Assembly: GCF_900454685.1 (NCBI RefSeq)
Contig: NZ_UATM01000032.1
Location: 434,001 to 498,000, forward strand
Direction of reading: 5' to 3'
Origin: Peptoniphilus harei
GTDB taxonomy: Bacteria > Bacillota > Clostridia > Tissierellales > Peptoniphilaceae
Length of the DNA stretch: 64,000 bases
Both the position numbers and the translations under genes were made by a program. Below are positions 51,603 through 59,789 of the stretch, piece by piece. Every line of letters begins with the position of its first letter. The stretch's first letter is position 1. The notes beneath the pieces were generated by a model. The model searched no databases. It was not told where the DNA came from and saw nothing but the letters and a program-made list of their open reading frames with translations.

Positions 51603-53003
51603 TTGAAAAAGAAAAAGAAAATTATGATAATTATTTTACTACTTATTATTATTCCAATTATATACAGCTTGAATACAAAAAATCCCCCTGGCACCAACCT
51701 TTCATCTGACTTTAGGGATGCTGATTGCGAGTTTTTGTATGACTTGACCTATCTAAAGGATGGAAAGAGACTTCACGAGAAGAGGATTTTTAAACGCGAG
51801 ATGGACCTTATAAAGAATGCCCAGGACTTTCTCATGCTGGACTTCTTCCTCTTTAACGACGAGTACCCAGACTCCATGACCTTCCCAAGTCAAGTAAAGG
51901 ATATGACGGACCTCTTAATTGCAAAGAAGAAGGAAAATCCTGAAATGCCAATTTTATTTGTCACAGACCCAATAAATAATTTTTACGGGGCCTATGAAGA
52001 AGATAATCTGAAGAGGCTTCGTGAAAATGGAATTGAAGTGGTAGTCACTGACTTAAACAAGATGCGTGACTCCAACGCCCTTGTATCTGGAATTTACAGG
52101 GCCTATATCCAGTGGTTTGGAACATATGGTGGCGGCTGGATCAAAAACTTTTTTGACAAGGATGCCGACAAGGTAAATATTAGGTCAATTTTAAAACTTG
52201 CCAACTTCAAGGGCAACCACAGGAAAGTCTTGATTTCAGAAAAGGAAGCTTTAGTTGCATCGGCAAATCCCCACGACCCATCAGCCCACCACTCCAATGT
52301 GGCCATGGTCTTTCGTGGCAAGTCCATGGAAGATTTAATTAAGTCTGAGTCCATATTTTTTGACAAATTACCTGACGTAATAGAAAATTTTAAGGCAGAA
52401 GAAGTCACTTCTCCTTACAAGCTAAAGGTCATCACTGAAGGAAAAATTTATGATGAAATTTCAAAAAATATTAAGGAAACAAAAAAGGGCGACGAGATAA
52501 ATCTCGGAATCTTCTATCTATCAGAATTTAGGATTTTAAGAGAACTTGGCGAAGCTGCAAAGCGTGGAGTTGATGTAAAAATCATTGCAGATTTAAACAA
52601 GGATGCCTTTGGACTTGAGAAAAATGGATCACCCAACAGACCTGCCCTTAGTCAGTTAAAGGAAGACTATCCTGACATAAATATTCGCTGGTATCAAACA
52701 TCTGGAGAGCAGTTCCACACAAAATTTATTTACTTCGACTTCAAGGACAAGAATCCCCTTGCCATCCTTGGATCAGCCAACTATACAAGGAGAAACTTGG
52801 ATAACTTTAACCTTGAGACAAATCTTGCAGTTGAAATGAAAAAAGATTCACCAATGGCAAGAGATATGAAAGACTACTACACAAGAATTTGGAATAATAA
52901 AGATGGCGATTACACCTTACCTATCGAAGACTTTTATGAAAGTAGATTTATTATGAGGATTCTCTGGAAAATCCAAGAAAAAACAGGCCTCTGCACCTGG
53001 TAA
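51603..53003 (+). CDS. Membrane-anchored phospholipase D-like protein
   Basis: A 466-residue protein starting at a TTG (51603) after GGAGAAGA, with a Lys-rich N-terminal and one membrane helix (about 8-28). Two PLD halves follow: the first contains FKGNHRKVLISE with HxK but Glu where Asp is usual and ASAN; the second is canonical: HTKFIYFD and GSAN. The family includes cardiolipin synthases; this one has a single anchor and may act outside the cell. The degenerate first half suggests altered activity. Confidence 0.85.
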   Translation: MKKKKKIMIIILLLIIIPIIYSLNTKNPPGTNLSSDFRDADCEFLYDLTYLKDGKRLHEKRIFKREMDLIKNAQDFLMLDFFLFNDEYPDSMTFPSQVKDMTDLLIAKKKENPEMPILFVTDPINNFYGAYEEDNLKRLRENGIEVVVTDLNKMRDSNALVSGIYRAYIQWFGTYGGGWIKNFFDKDADKVNIRSILKLANFKGNHRKVLISEKEALVASANPHDPSAHHSNVAMVFRGKSMEDLIKSESIFFDKLPDVIENFKAEEVTSPYKLKVITEGKIYDEISKNIKETKKGDEINLGIFYLSEFRILRELGEAAKRGVDVKIIADLNKDAFGLEKNGSPNRPALSQLKEDYPDINIRWYQTSGEQFHTKFIYFDFKDKNPLAILGSANYTRRNLDNFNLETNLAVEMKKDSPMARDMKDYYTRIWNNKDGDYTLPIEDFYESRFIMRILWKIQEKTGLCTW

Positions 53004-53021
53004 AAATTTAAACATAAAAAA

Positions 53022-53044
53022 ATCACGGTAAAAATTACCGTGAT
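53022..53044. terminator. Terminator
   Basis: ATCACGGTAA (53022-53031) pairs perfectly with TTACCGTGAT (53035-53044), flanked by A and T runs; serves both convergent genes. Confidence 0.95.
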
Positions 53045-53049
53045 CTTTT

Positions 53050-53511
53050 TTATTTATCAACTATATACTTTATTTCTGAAATCAAGTCGTCATCGGATAA
53101 GAGTGCAGGGCCTTCTTGGCCGCCAAGCTTTCCATAAAAAGAATAGTGAAATTTATTTGTGTCCCTATCTCTTTCTGAGTTGTACATATATATTGTATCT
53201 TCCTCATCTTTATTGTGTAGATTAATTAATAAAGAATTGTAACCTGGGATTGAAGCATAGGAATATCCCTGGTCCACTACTTTGCAATTTTCCAAGAGAC
53301 TTATTATCTCTCCTAACTTTTCTTCATTGCCTTCAGAAGAAAAAATCTCTCTTGTAGTCATATCTTCTTCATCAGCTATTACTTCCACAGATAAATCTTG
53401 AAACTTATAAACTTCTCCAGTGGAAAATTTTATCTCGTGACTTTCATCCTTCTTACAAGCTGTGAGAAAAATTAAGACCAGAAACAAATAACATATTTTT
53501 TTAAATTTCAT
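53050..53511 (-). CDS. Hypothetical lipoprotein
   Basis: A 153-residue exported lipoprotein: MKFKKICYLFLVLIFLTAC with lipobox LTAC (Cys19). The mature part is acidic, with no recognised domain. It is on the same strand just after csoR (7 bp), so may be cotranscribed with the copper operon, though no metal motif is visible. Confidence 0.8.
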   Translation of the reverse strand: MKFKKICYLFLVLIFLTACKKDESHEIKFSTGEVYKFQDLSVEVIADEEDMTTREIFSSEGNEEKLGEIISLLENCKVVDQGYSYASIPGYNSLLINLHNKDEEDTIYMYNSERDRDTNKFHYSFYGKLGGQEGPALLSDDDLISEIKYIVDK

Positions 53512-53518
53512 ATCAAGC

Positions 53519-53788
53519 CTACTTTGACAACTTATTTATAATTGTGTTGATTTCTTCGATTTTTTCGTCAATTTCTTCCTGGCTCTTGGAGTAGGAATCC
53601 TTGACACAACCCCTTAGGTGGGCTGTCAGGACATCCTTATTTATATTTTTTAGGATGGAGATTGAGGCCATGAGCTGGTTGGAGACGTCTAGGCAGTACC
53701 TGTCTTCCTCCACCATTTTTATAAGGCCATCAATTTGTCCCCTGACAGTTTTTAATTTCCTAAGTTGGACTTCCTTGTCAGCTCTCAT
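53519..53788 (-). CDS. csoR: CsoR-type copper-sensing repressor
   Basis: An 89-residue CsoR/RcnR-family protein, four-helix and metal-responsive. The Cu(I) ligand triad C-H-C is present: YC (about residue 32), H about 57 and C about 61 (AHLRGCV). It overlaps the stop of copA by 4 bp (ATGA) and is therefore the second gene of the copper operon. It would bind the GC-rich palindrome at 56549-56566 and release it on copper. Confidence 0.92.
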   Translation of the reverse strand: MRADKEVQLRKLKTVRGQIDGLIKMVEEDRYCLDVSNQLMASISILKNINKDVLTAHLRGCVKDSYSKSQEEIDEKIEEINTIINKLSK

Positions 53789-56538
53789 TTTGCTATTTTT
53801 GCAGTATATCCTGCATCTTCAACAGCCTTAACAAGTGCTTCATCTGCCACGTCCTTGTCAAGTTCTACTTTTGCATTCTTTTCTTCTAGGCTAACGTCAG
53901 CTTCTTTTACTCCGTCAAGACCTTCTAGAGCCTTTCTTACTGCAGCTTTACAGTGGTTACAAGACATTCCTTCAACATTTAAAATTTTTTCCATATTATC
54001 TTCTCCTTTATTTTTAATAATTTTATAACCTGCTTCTTCAATGGCATTTTCTATTTCTTCTGGGCTTAGACCTTGGTCTATAAATTCTACAGAAGAATTT
54101 TCGTGGCTTGCCACAACATCTTTTGCCTTGCCAGTTTTTTCTAGGGCATCAGCAACTCTTTTCTCGCAGTGGCCACACGTCATACCTTCTACTTTTATTT
54201 TAGTTCTTTTTTCATTTTTTTCTATAAGATTTTCTTCTTTTGCAATTTCTTTTTCACTTGAAGAATTTGCTTCTTCCAAGGATCTCTTCACTCCCCTTGG
54301 TTTAAACCTTCTTAGCCTTAAAGCATTGTTTACAACAAAGACTGAGGACAAACTCATGGCTAGGGCTGCAAACATTGGGGAAAGTTTTATCCCAAAGGCT
54401 GGGAATAAGAGACCTGCAGCAAGAGGAATTCCAATTGTGTTGTAGAAAAAGGCCCAGAATAAATTTTGCTTGATGTTTTTTATTGTCGCCTTGGAAAGTT
54501 CAAGGGCTGAAACAACATCTAAGAGGTCTGACCTCATTAGGACTACGTCTGATGACTCAATTGCCACATCTGTCCCGTGACCTATTGCCATGCCTATGTC
54601 GGCCTTGGCAAGGGATGGGGCATCGTTGATCCCGTCACCAATCATTAGGACCTTCTTGCCAGATTTTTGGATCTTGTCGATTTCCTTGTTCTTATCTTGT
54701 GGAAGAAGTCCTGCAAGAGTCTCGTCAACTCCAATTTCATCAGCAATTGCTTCTGCAGTTTTTTCATTGTCTCCAGTTAGCATAATAATTTTTTTGCCCA
54801 TATCTCTTAGGAGTTTAATTGCATCTTTTGATGACTCCTTAGGCAAGTCCTTTACAGAGATTATCCCCATGACTTCACTTTCATTGGCAAAGTACATGGA
54901 AGTCTTGCCCTCTCCTGCTAATTCTTCTGCCTTGGACTTAAAGTCCTTAAGGTCAATATTTTCTTCAAGCATATATTCAAGGTTTCCTGCAAGATACTTA
55001 TTTCCTGCAATCTCTCCATTTAGGCCCCTGCCACTAACTGAATTGAAGTTAGTGATTTCTTCTAAGTCTATATCATTTTCTTGTGCGTAATTTATAATTG
55101 CTGAAGCCAATGGATGTTGGGAATTTTTTTCTATAGATCCAGCAATTTTTAAGAAGTTCTCTTCATCTAAGTCTGTCACAATATCTGTTAGGATTGGCTT
55201 TCCTTCAGTGATTGTCCCAGTCTTATCCATTACGATTACATCAATCTTGTGGAGATTCTCTAGAACTTCTGCATTTTTAAAGAGAAGTCCAAAATCTGCA
55301 GACTTGCCTGTTGCCACCATTATTGAAACTGGTGTTGCAAGGCCTAAGGCACAAGGACAAGAAATAACCAAAACAGAAATTGCAAAGTTAAGGGCATTTT
55401 CAAATCCATAACCTAGAGCCATCCAAACTACAAAGGTTAGGGCAGCTATAATTAAGACTGCTGGCACAAAGACCCCGGCAATTTCATCTGCAAGCTTGGC
55501 TATAGGAGCCTTGGACTGGTTGGCCTCGTCAACTAATTTTATAATTTGAGAAATAGTTGTGTCTTCTCCAACCTTCTCTGCCTTGAACTTAAAGGACCCA
55601 GTTGTGTTAATGGAAGCAGAGATTACCTTGTCTCCCACAGACTTTTGAACTGGTATTGACTCTCCAGTCACCGCTGATTCATCAAGAGAAGATGCACCTT
55701 CGATGACCTTGCCGTCAACTGCCACAGATTCGCCAGGCCTTACAAGCAAGATATCTCCCACTCTTACATCTTCAATATTCTTCACAACTTCTTCGCCATC
55801 TTCTATTACTGTTGCCATTTTTGGGGCAAGGTCCATTAAATTTGCAAGAGATGACCTTGTCTTGTTTTTGGATTTTTCTTCCAAGTATTTTCCAACAGTT
55901 ATAAGAGTAAGAATCATGGCTGAAGACTCAAAATAAAGATTGTGCCTGTAAGAATCTACAAGTTCCATGTCTCCTTGGCCAAAGCCATAGGCCATCATGT
56001 AAATGGCAAAGATTCCATAGACAAGGGCTGCAAGAGAACCAATGGCAACAAGGCTATCCATGTTTGGAGCCCTGTTCTTCAGTCCCTTAAATCCAGAGAT
56101 GTAAAAATCCCTGTTGATGTAGACTACAGGAAGGGCCAAGAGAAATTGTGAAAAGGCAAAGATAATAGCCCCTTCTCTTCCATGAAAGATTCCTGGAGTT
56201 GGCAAGTGAATCATAGGACCCATGGCTATATACATGAGAATCACCATAAAGATAATTGAAGATATAAGCCTGTGCTTTAGGGCCTTCTCCCTGTCATCAA
56301 GTGGTTTATCTTCACTTTTTGTTTTTTCACCAGCTGGGCTTGCTCCATAGCCAATCTTTTCCACAGCACCTATAATTTTTTCATCATCTACTATATTTTC
56401 ATCGAAATTTACCTTCATTGAGTTGGTCATGAGGTTGACGTTGGCGCCACTTACACCATCAAGCTTTTCAACAGCTTTTGTGACATTGGCGACACAAGAC
56501 GAACAAGTCATGCCACTGACATCAAATTTCTTTTCCAT
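53785..56538 (-). CDS. copA: Copper-exporting P-type ATPase with C-terminal HMA and fused CopZ-like domains
   Basis: A 917-residue P1B-type ATPase. One HMA domain is N-terminal (GMTCSSC, C12/C15). The membrane core has the CPC motif (C394-P-C396), phosphorylation motif DKTGT at D438, TGDN and GDGIND. After a linker two more HMA domains lie at the C-terminus: GMTCGHC (about 775-780) and GMSCNHC (about 858-863). The last one, from Met849, is preceded by GGAGAAG and is 69 residues, the length of a free CopZ. So the ATPase and chaperone have become one gene. It exports Cu(I). Confidence 0.95.
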   Translation of the reverse strand: MEKKFDVSGMTCSSCVANVTKAVEKLDGVSGANVNLMTNSMKVNFDENIVDDEKIIGAVEKIGYGASPAGEKTKSEDKPLDDREKALKHRLISSIIFMVILMYIAMGPMIHLPTPGIFHGREGAIIFAFSQFLLALPVVYINRDFYISGFKGLKNRAPNMDSLVAIGSLAALVYGIFAIYMMAYGFGQGDMELVDSYRHNLYFESSAMILTLITVGKYLEEKSKNKTRSSLANLMDLAPKMATVIEDGEEVVKNIEDVRVGDILLVRPGESVAVDGKVIEGASSLDESAVTGESIPVQKSVGDKVISASINTTGSFKFKAEKVGEDTTISQIIKLVDEANQSKAPIAKLADEIAGVFVPAVLIIAALTFVVWMALGYGFENALNFAISVLVISCPCALGLATPVSIMVATGKSADFGLLFKNAEVLENLHKIDVIVMDKTGTITEGKPILTDIVTDLDEENFLKIAGSIEKNSQHPLASAIINYAQENDIDLEEITNFNSVSGRGLNGEIAGNKYLAGNLEYMLEENIDLKDFKSKAEELAGEGKTSMYFANESEVMGIISVKDLPKESSKDAIKLLRDMGKKIIMLTGDNEKTAEAIADEIGVDETLAGLLPQDKNKEIDKIQKSGKKVLMIGDGINDAPSLAKADIGMAIGHGTDVAIESSDVVLMRSDLLDVVSALELSKATIKNIKQNLFWAFFYNTIGIPLAAGLLFPAFGIKLSPMFAALAMSLSSVFVVNNALRLRRFKPRGVKRSLEEANSSSEKEIAKEENLIEKNEKRTKIKVEGMTCGHCEKRVADALEKTGKAKDVVASHENSSVEFIDQGLSPEEIENAIEEAGYKIIKNKGEDNMEKILNVEGMSCNHCKAAVRKALEGLDGVKEADVSLEEKNAKVELDKDVADEALVKAVEDAGYTAKIAK
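53992..54006 (-). promoter_or_regulatory. Internal ribosome binding site and ATG for a CopZ-like product
   Basis: On the minus strand GGAGAAG (54006-54000), five bases, then ATG (53994-53992) in frame with copA. Translation here would make a 69-residue HMA chaperone. Confidence 0.65.
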
Positions 56539-56548
56539 ATTACCTCCT

Positions 56549-56566
56549 ATACCCCCCTAGGGGTGT
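56549..56566. promoter_or_regulatory. CsoR operator upstream of copA
   Basis: ATACCCCCCTAGGGGTGT is a GC-rich pseudo-palindrome in AT-rich surroundings, directly upstream of the copA SD; this is the form of known CsoR sites. Confidence 0.8.
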
Positions 56567-56710
56567 TCCTTTATTTTTATACTAACACTAAAAGAACTTT
56601 TTTACAAGTTTTTGATAAGACTTCTTAATATCTTTAAAATACTCATAATTTTCGTGGTTTTTTACGGGTAAAATTTTATTTTTATGGGATAAGTTTTAAA
56701 AAAAATAAAA

Positions 56711-56734
56711 AGGACAAGATATTAATCTTATCCT
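56711..56734 (-). terminator. Terminator of the Fic gene
   Basis: AGGACAAGAT (56711-56720) pairs with ATCTTATCCT (56725-56734) with one mismatch; A-rich left flank gives the U tract on the minus strand. Confidence 0.8.
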
Positions 56735-56750
56735 AAATATATTATCTAAA

Positions 56751-57794
56751 TTATTTTTTTGTATAATAGGTTGCCCTTCCACTTCCATGTCTCTCAATTA
56801 TATCTTTTTCTAACAATTCTTTTAAGGATTTTTCCACAGAGGACTTGCTAATTGCAGGAGCAAGTTCCATGATTTCACTCTTGGTAAATTTTCCTAATTT
56901 TTTATCAATAGCATTTAAAACTTGGTCAAGTGACGATGGCTTTGTATCGAAAATATTTACCCTATCTTCAAAATCTCTATAGGCAGCAAGTATAATAGCC
57001 AAAATATATTTTATAAAAAATGTTGGATCTTCACTATTTCCATGCCAATTTACACCACTTTTTTCTAGGGCAAGATAGTAATTTGTCTTGGTTTTTTCTA
57101 TTTTTTCTTCAAGACTTATATATCGTCCTACGACATAACCTAGCTTATATAATAACAAAGTTGTTAAAAGCCTTGACATTCTTCCATTTCCATCATTGAA
57201 GGGGTGGATGCACAAGAAATCGTGTATAAAAATTGGAATTAGTATTAGGGGGTTTATTTCTCCCTTGTCAATTTCTCTATTGTACTCTTGACAAATTTTT
57301 TCAATTGCTTGTGGAGTTTCAAAGGGATCAAGAGGTCTAAACCTAACTATAGTTTCTCCATCTTTTCTTGTTTCCGAAATATAATTTTGTGAATTTTTAT
57401 ATTTTCCACCAATTGATTTGTTTGAATATTTGTAGAGGTCTCTATGAAGTTGTAAAATTATTTTTGAATTTATTGGGATATAATCAAAAGATTCATGAAT
57501 TGTAGATAGGACTTCTTTGTAACCAATAATTTCTTCTTCATCTCTATTTTTTGGAGCAACTTTTTTATTTACTAAGTCCTTTATTCTGGAATCAGTTGTC
57601 CTTATTCCCTCGATTTCATTGGAACTTTGGGTACTCTGTATAATAGCAAGTTCTACTAGATTATCGAGAACTGCTGGTTTCTGGCTTAAGTATAATTCTT
57701 GTCTTCCCTTATACTCACTAATTTGTGAAATATAATTTAAGATTTCAGCATCCCATTTTTTTTCTTTCAATAAACTATAATCAAATTTACGCAT
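56751..57794 (-). CDS. Fic-family protein (AMPylator-like) with C-terminal winged helix
   Basis: A 347-residue Fic protein. The catalytic motif H197-PFNDGNGR205 is complete, so nucleotide transfer is plausible. The N-terminal inhibitory helix motif SNEIEG (S58 to G63) of class II Fic proteins would keep it inactive. The C-terminal (about 290-347) winged helix (FTKSEIMELAPAISKSSVEKSLKELLEKDII) may bind DNA. The upstream region has a large operator (57784-57840), suggesting autoregulation. Substrate unknown. Confidence 0.92.
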   Translation of the reverse strand: MRKFDYSLLKEKKWDAEILNYISQISEYKGRQELYLSQKPAVLDNLVELAIIQSTQSSNEIEGIRTTDSRIKDLVNKKVAPKNRDEEEIIGYKEVLSTIHESFDYIPINSKIILQLHRDLYKYSNKSIGGKYKNSQNYISETRKDGETIVRFRPLDPFETPQAIEKICQEYNREIDKGEINPLILIPIFIHDFLCIHPFNDGNGRMSRLLTTLLLYKLGYVVGRYISLEEKIEKTKTNYYLALEKSGVNWHGNSEDPTFFIKYILAIILAAYRDFEDRVNIFDTKPSSLDQVLNAIDKKLGKFTKSEIMELAPAISKSSVEKSLKELLEKDIIERHGSGRATYYTKK

Positions 57795-57840
57795 AAAAAC
57801 CTCCCTTTTCGCATAAATTATAGCATGTTTTATGCGAAAA
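57784..57840. promoter_or_regulatory. Fic promoter with three TTTATGCG-type half-sites
   Basis: TTTTCGCATAAA (57806-57817) and TTTATGCGAAAA (57829-57840) are perfect 12-bp inverted arms on either side of the -10 (TATAAT on minus, 57822-57817). A third GCATAAAA sits over the start codon at about 57790. Palindromic control by the Fic protein's own winged helix is plausible. Confidence 0.7.
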
Positions 57841-57924
57841 AAATATTTTTATGGGATAATTTTTCTTCCTCGGAAGGATATCAAGCAAAAGGAAAAATAT
57901 AAGGCATCTTTCGGAACAATAAAA

Positions 57925-57951
57925 AATGGCCTAGCCTAGGCTAAACCATTT
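57925..57951 (-). terminator. Terminator of the hemerythrin-like gene
   Basis: AATGG...AGCC TA GGCT...CCATT stem with mismatches between 57925 and 57951; A run to the left gives the U tract on the minus strand. Confidence 0.8.
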
Positions 57952-58059
57952 TACTTTTAATTATTTATAAATTTTAAATTTCATAAAATATTTTACACTC
58001 CCCAGTGCCAATCCTAATATTTTAATTATAATTTATAATTTATTTATAAATCCAGGACC

Positions 58060-58695
58060 TTACATCTTAAATAGAATTTCGTTTTCTATATAGATGTGTC
58101 TTCTCATGTCTTCGTCAAGTTCTCCCATAAGCTTGTTGAGTTCCTTGATTTCTGGCTCTTCTGCATTCATCTTGTAGTCACGAGTTAGGTATTTGATCCT
58201 GTCAAATAGGCCAATAGTCTTTTCGTGTTCCGCAAGTAGATTTTCGAAGTCGACATCCTTGCCTGCAAGAGCGTCCTTAAATTCAAACTCTTCTTCGCTG
58301 GAAAAGTGAGAAACAAGTTCGGCCTTTATAAGAAGAAGAACTTCATAGATCACAAAGAGTTGTTCTCCTCTTTCTCTGTAATATTTTTTAATAGCTCCCC
58401 TAAAGATTTCGTCGATTTTTTCTGTTGTAGCAAGTTCTTGTGGGTGAATTTCTTCTACAATGTAGTGGATTAATTCTTCCTTATTCATCTTCCTAACTCT
58501 GTCCATATCCTTGAAGTCATCTTGACCTTCAACTTTTTTTATAAATAGGTCATAGTTTTCTCCAAGAGATTCTAGGGCATCTTCAAGCCTTTCCATAGCT
58601 ATAAAGTCGTATTCTCCTCCAAGCTTTTGGATTTCCTTTAAGACTTTTGGGTTTTCCATTACTGCAGCTTCAACTGTCATATTTCTTTCTAACAT
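58060..58695 (-). CDS. Hemerythrin-like/RIC-type diiron protein
   Basis: A 211-residue helical protein resembling the RIC (ScdA/YtfE) iron-sulfur repair family and hemerythrins. Histidines and carboxylates suited to a diiron site are visible: IVEEIHPQELAT, LVSHFSSEEEFEF, LAEHEKTI and MRRHIYIENEIL. It may bind iron or oxygen/NO and help repair damaged clusters, or sense oxygen. SD AGGAGGAATT. Possibly cotranscribed with the threonine aldolase upstream, 8 bp away. Confidence 0.8.
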   Translation of the reverse strand: MLERNMTVEAAVMENPKVLKEIQKLGGEYDFIAMERLEDALESLGENYDLFIKKVEGQDDFKDMDRVRKMNKEELIHYIVEEIHPQELATTEKIDEIFRGAIKKYYRERGEQLFVIYEVLLLIKAELVSHFSSEEEFEFKDALAGKDVDFENLLAEHEKTIGLFDRIKYLTRDYKMNAEEPEIKELNKLMGELDEDMRRHIYIENEILFKM

Positions 58696-58703
58696 AATTC
58701 CTC

Positions 58704-59702
58704 CTAATTATTTATAGAATTTAAAAATCCTCTTACTTCCTCTTCACTTGTCCTATAATTTGTAACAAGTCTAATTATAGATTCCTTCTTGTTTTCTATT
58801 TCAAAAATATTTTCTTTTTCTAATTTTTCAATTTCTTCTGGGTTAGATTTTATAAAAACTTGGTTAGATTCCCCAAAGACTGGGTCCCTTACCAAATCCT
58901 TTAGACCATCAACTAAAAGCCTTGACATTTCATAGGCCTTCTTGGCATTCTCGTAATAAAGTCCATCTTGGAATAAGACCTTAAAAGATAGACCAATTAA
59001 GAAGGACTTTGCCATCATGGCTCCCCTTTGTTTTAAGTAATATCTAAAGTCTTTCTTCAAGTTTTCATCTAAAATCACCAGGGCTTCACCAAGGATTGCC
59101 CCGTTCTTTGTTCCACCAATGGAAAAAATGTGGGAATACTTGGCATAATCTGATAAATTACTAGAATTTGCAGCCATGGCATGGGCAATCCTCGCCCCGT
59201 CAATATAAAGATATAGGTCTTTTTCTTGGCAGACTTCATAAATTTCCTTTATTTCATCTATGGAATAGACAGTTCCCACTTCAGTAGTTTGAGAAATGTA
59301 GACAACTTTTATCTTTACATCAATTTCACCTGGCTGGTCATCAATAAAGTCTCTAATTTTATCTGCTTTTAACTTTCCATCATGCGTTTTAATAGTCACA
59401 ACCTTGTGTCCTGTGGCTTCAATGGACCCAGTTTCGTGGTGGGTTATGTGGCCTGTTGATGCAGATAAGACTGCTTCATAGGGCTTAAGACCAAAAGTCG
59501 TCGCCAAAATATTTGTGGCAGTGCCTCCAGACACAAACTCAATGTCCGCGTCCCTTCCAATTTCCCTTAATATTAAGTCCCTAGCCTGGTTTGAAATTTC
59601 ATCAGTCCCATAGCCAGAAATCTTATGGTCAAAAATCTTTTCTATCTCTTGGTAGATTTCCTTGGATCCAAAATCACTGTAGTCATTTCTAAAATTATTC
59701 AT
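58704..59702 (-). CDS. Low-specificity L-threonine aldolase (PLP-dependent)
   Basis: A 332-residue PLP enzyme of the threonine aldolase/beta-eliminating lyase group. The start at 59702 follows GAGGTGG; a longer frame upstream lacks an SD. FVSGGTATNILA, HETGSIEATGHKVV, YIDGARIAHA and IFSIGGTKNGA (PLP lysine) are family motifs. It cleaves threonine to glycine and acetaldehyde. Divergent from the CobD-like gene. Confidence 0.9.
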   Translation of the reverse strand: MNNFRNDYSDFGSKEIYQEIEKIFDHKISGYGTDEISNQARDLILREIGRDADIEFVSGGTATNILATTFGLKPYEAVLSASTGHITHHETGSIEATGHKVVTIKTHDGKLKADKIRDFIDDQPGEIDVKIKVVYISQTTEVGTVYSIDEIKEIYEVCQEKDLYLYIDGARIAHAMAANSSNLSDYAKYSHIFSIGGTKNGAILGEALVILDENLKKDFRYYLKQRGAMMAKSFLIGLSFKVLFQDGLYYENAKKAYEMSRLLVDGLKDLVRDPVFGESNQVFIKSNPEEIEKLEKENIFEIENKKESIIRLVTNYRTSEEEVRGFLNSINN

Positions 59703-59789
59703 AAGCCACCTCACCCTCTTCTTACCCCTTATTATATAATATATGTAAAATTTTACCAAATAGGGTACAATAGAAAACGAGGTGTTAAT

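Noticed and set aside
55703..56151. Rightward frames over copA
   Set aside because: Antisense to a clear P-type ATPase; no SD.
59625..59789. N-terminal extension of the CobD-like protein
   Set aside because: It lies over the divergent promoter region and the ATG at 59790 has its own SD.
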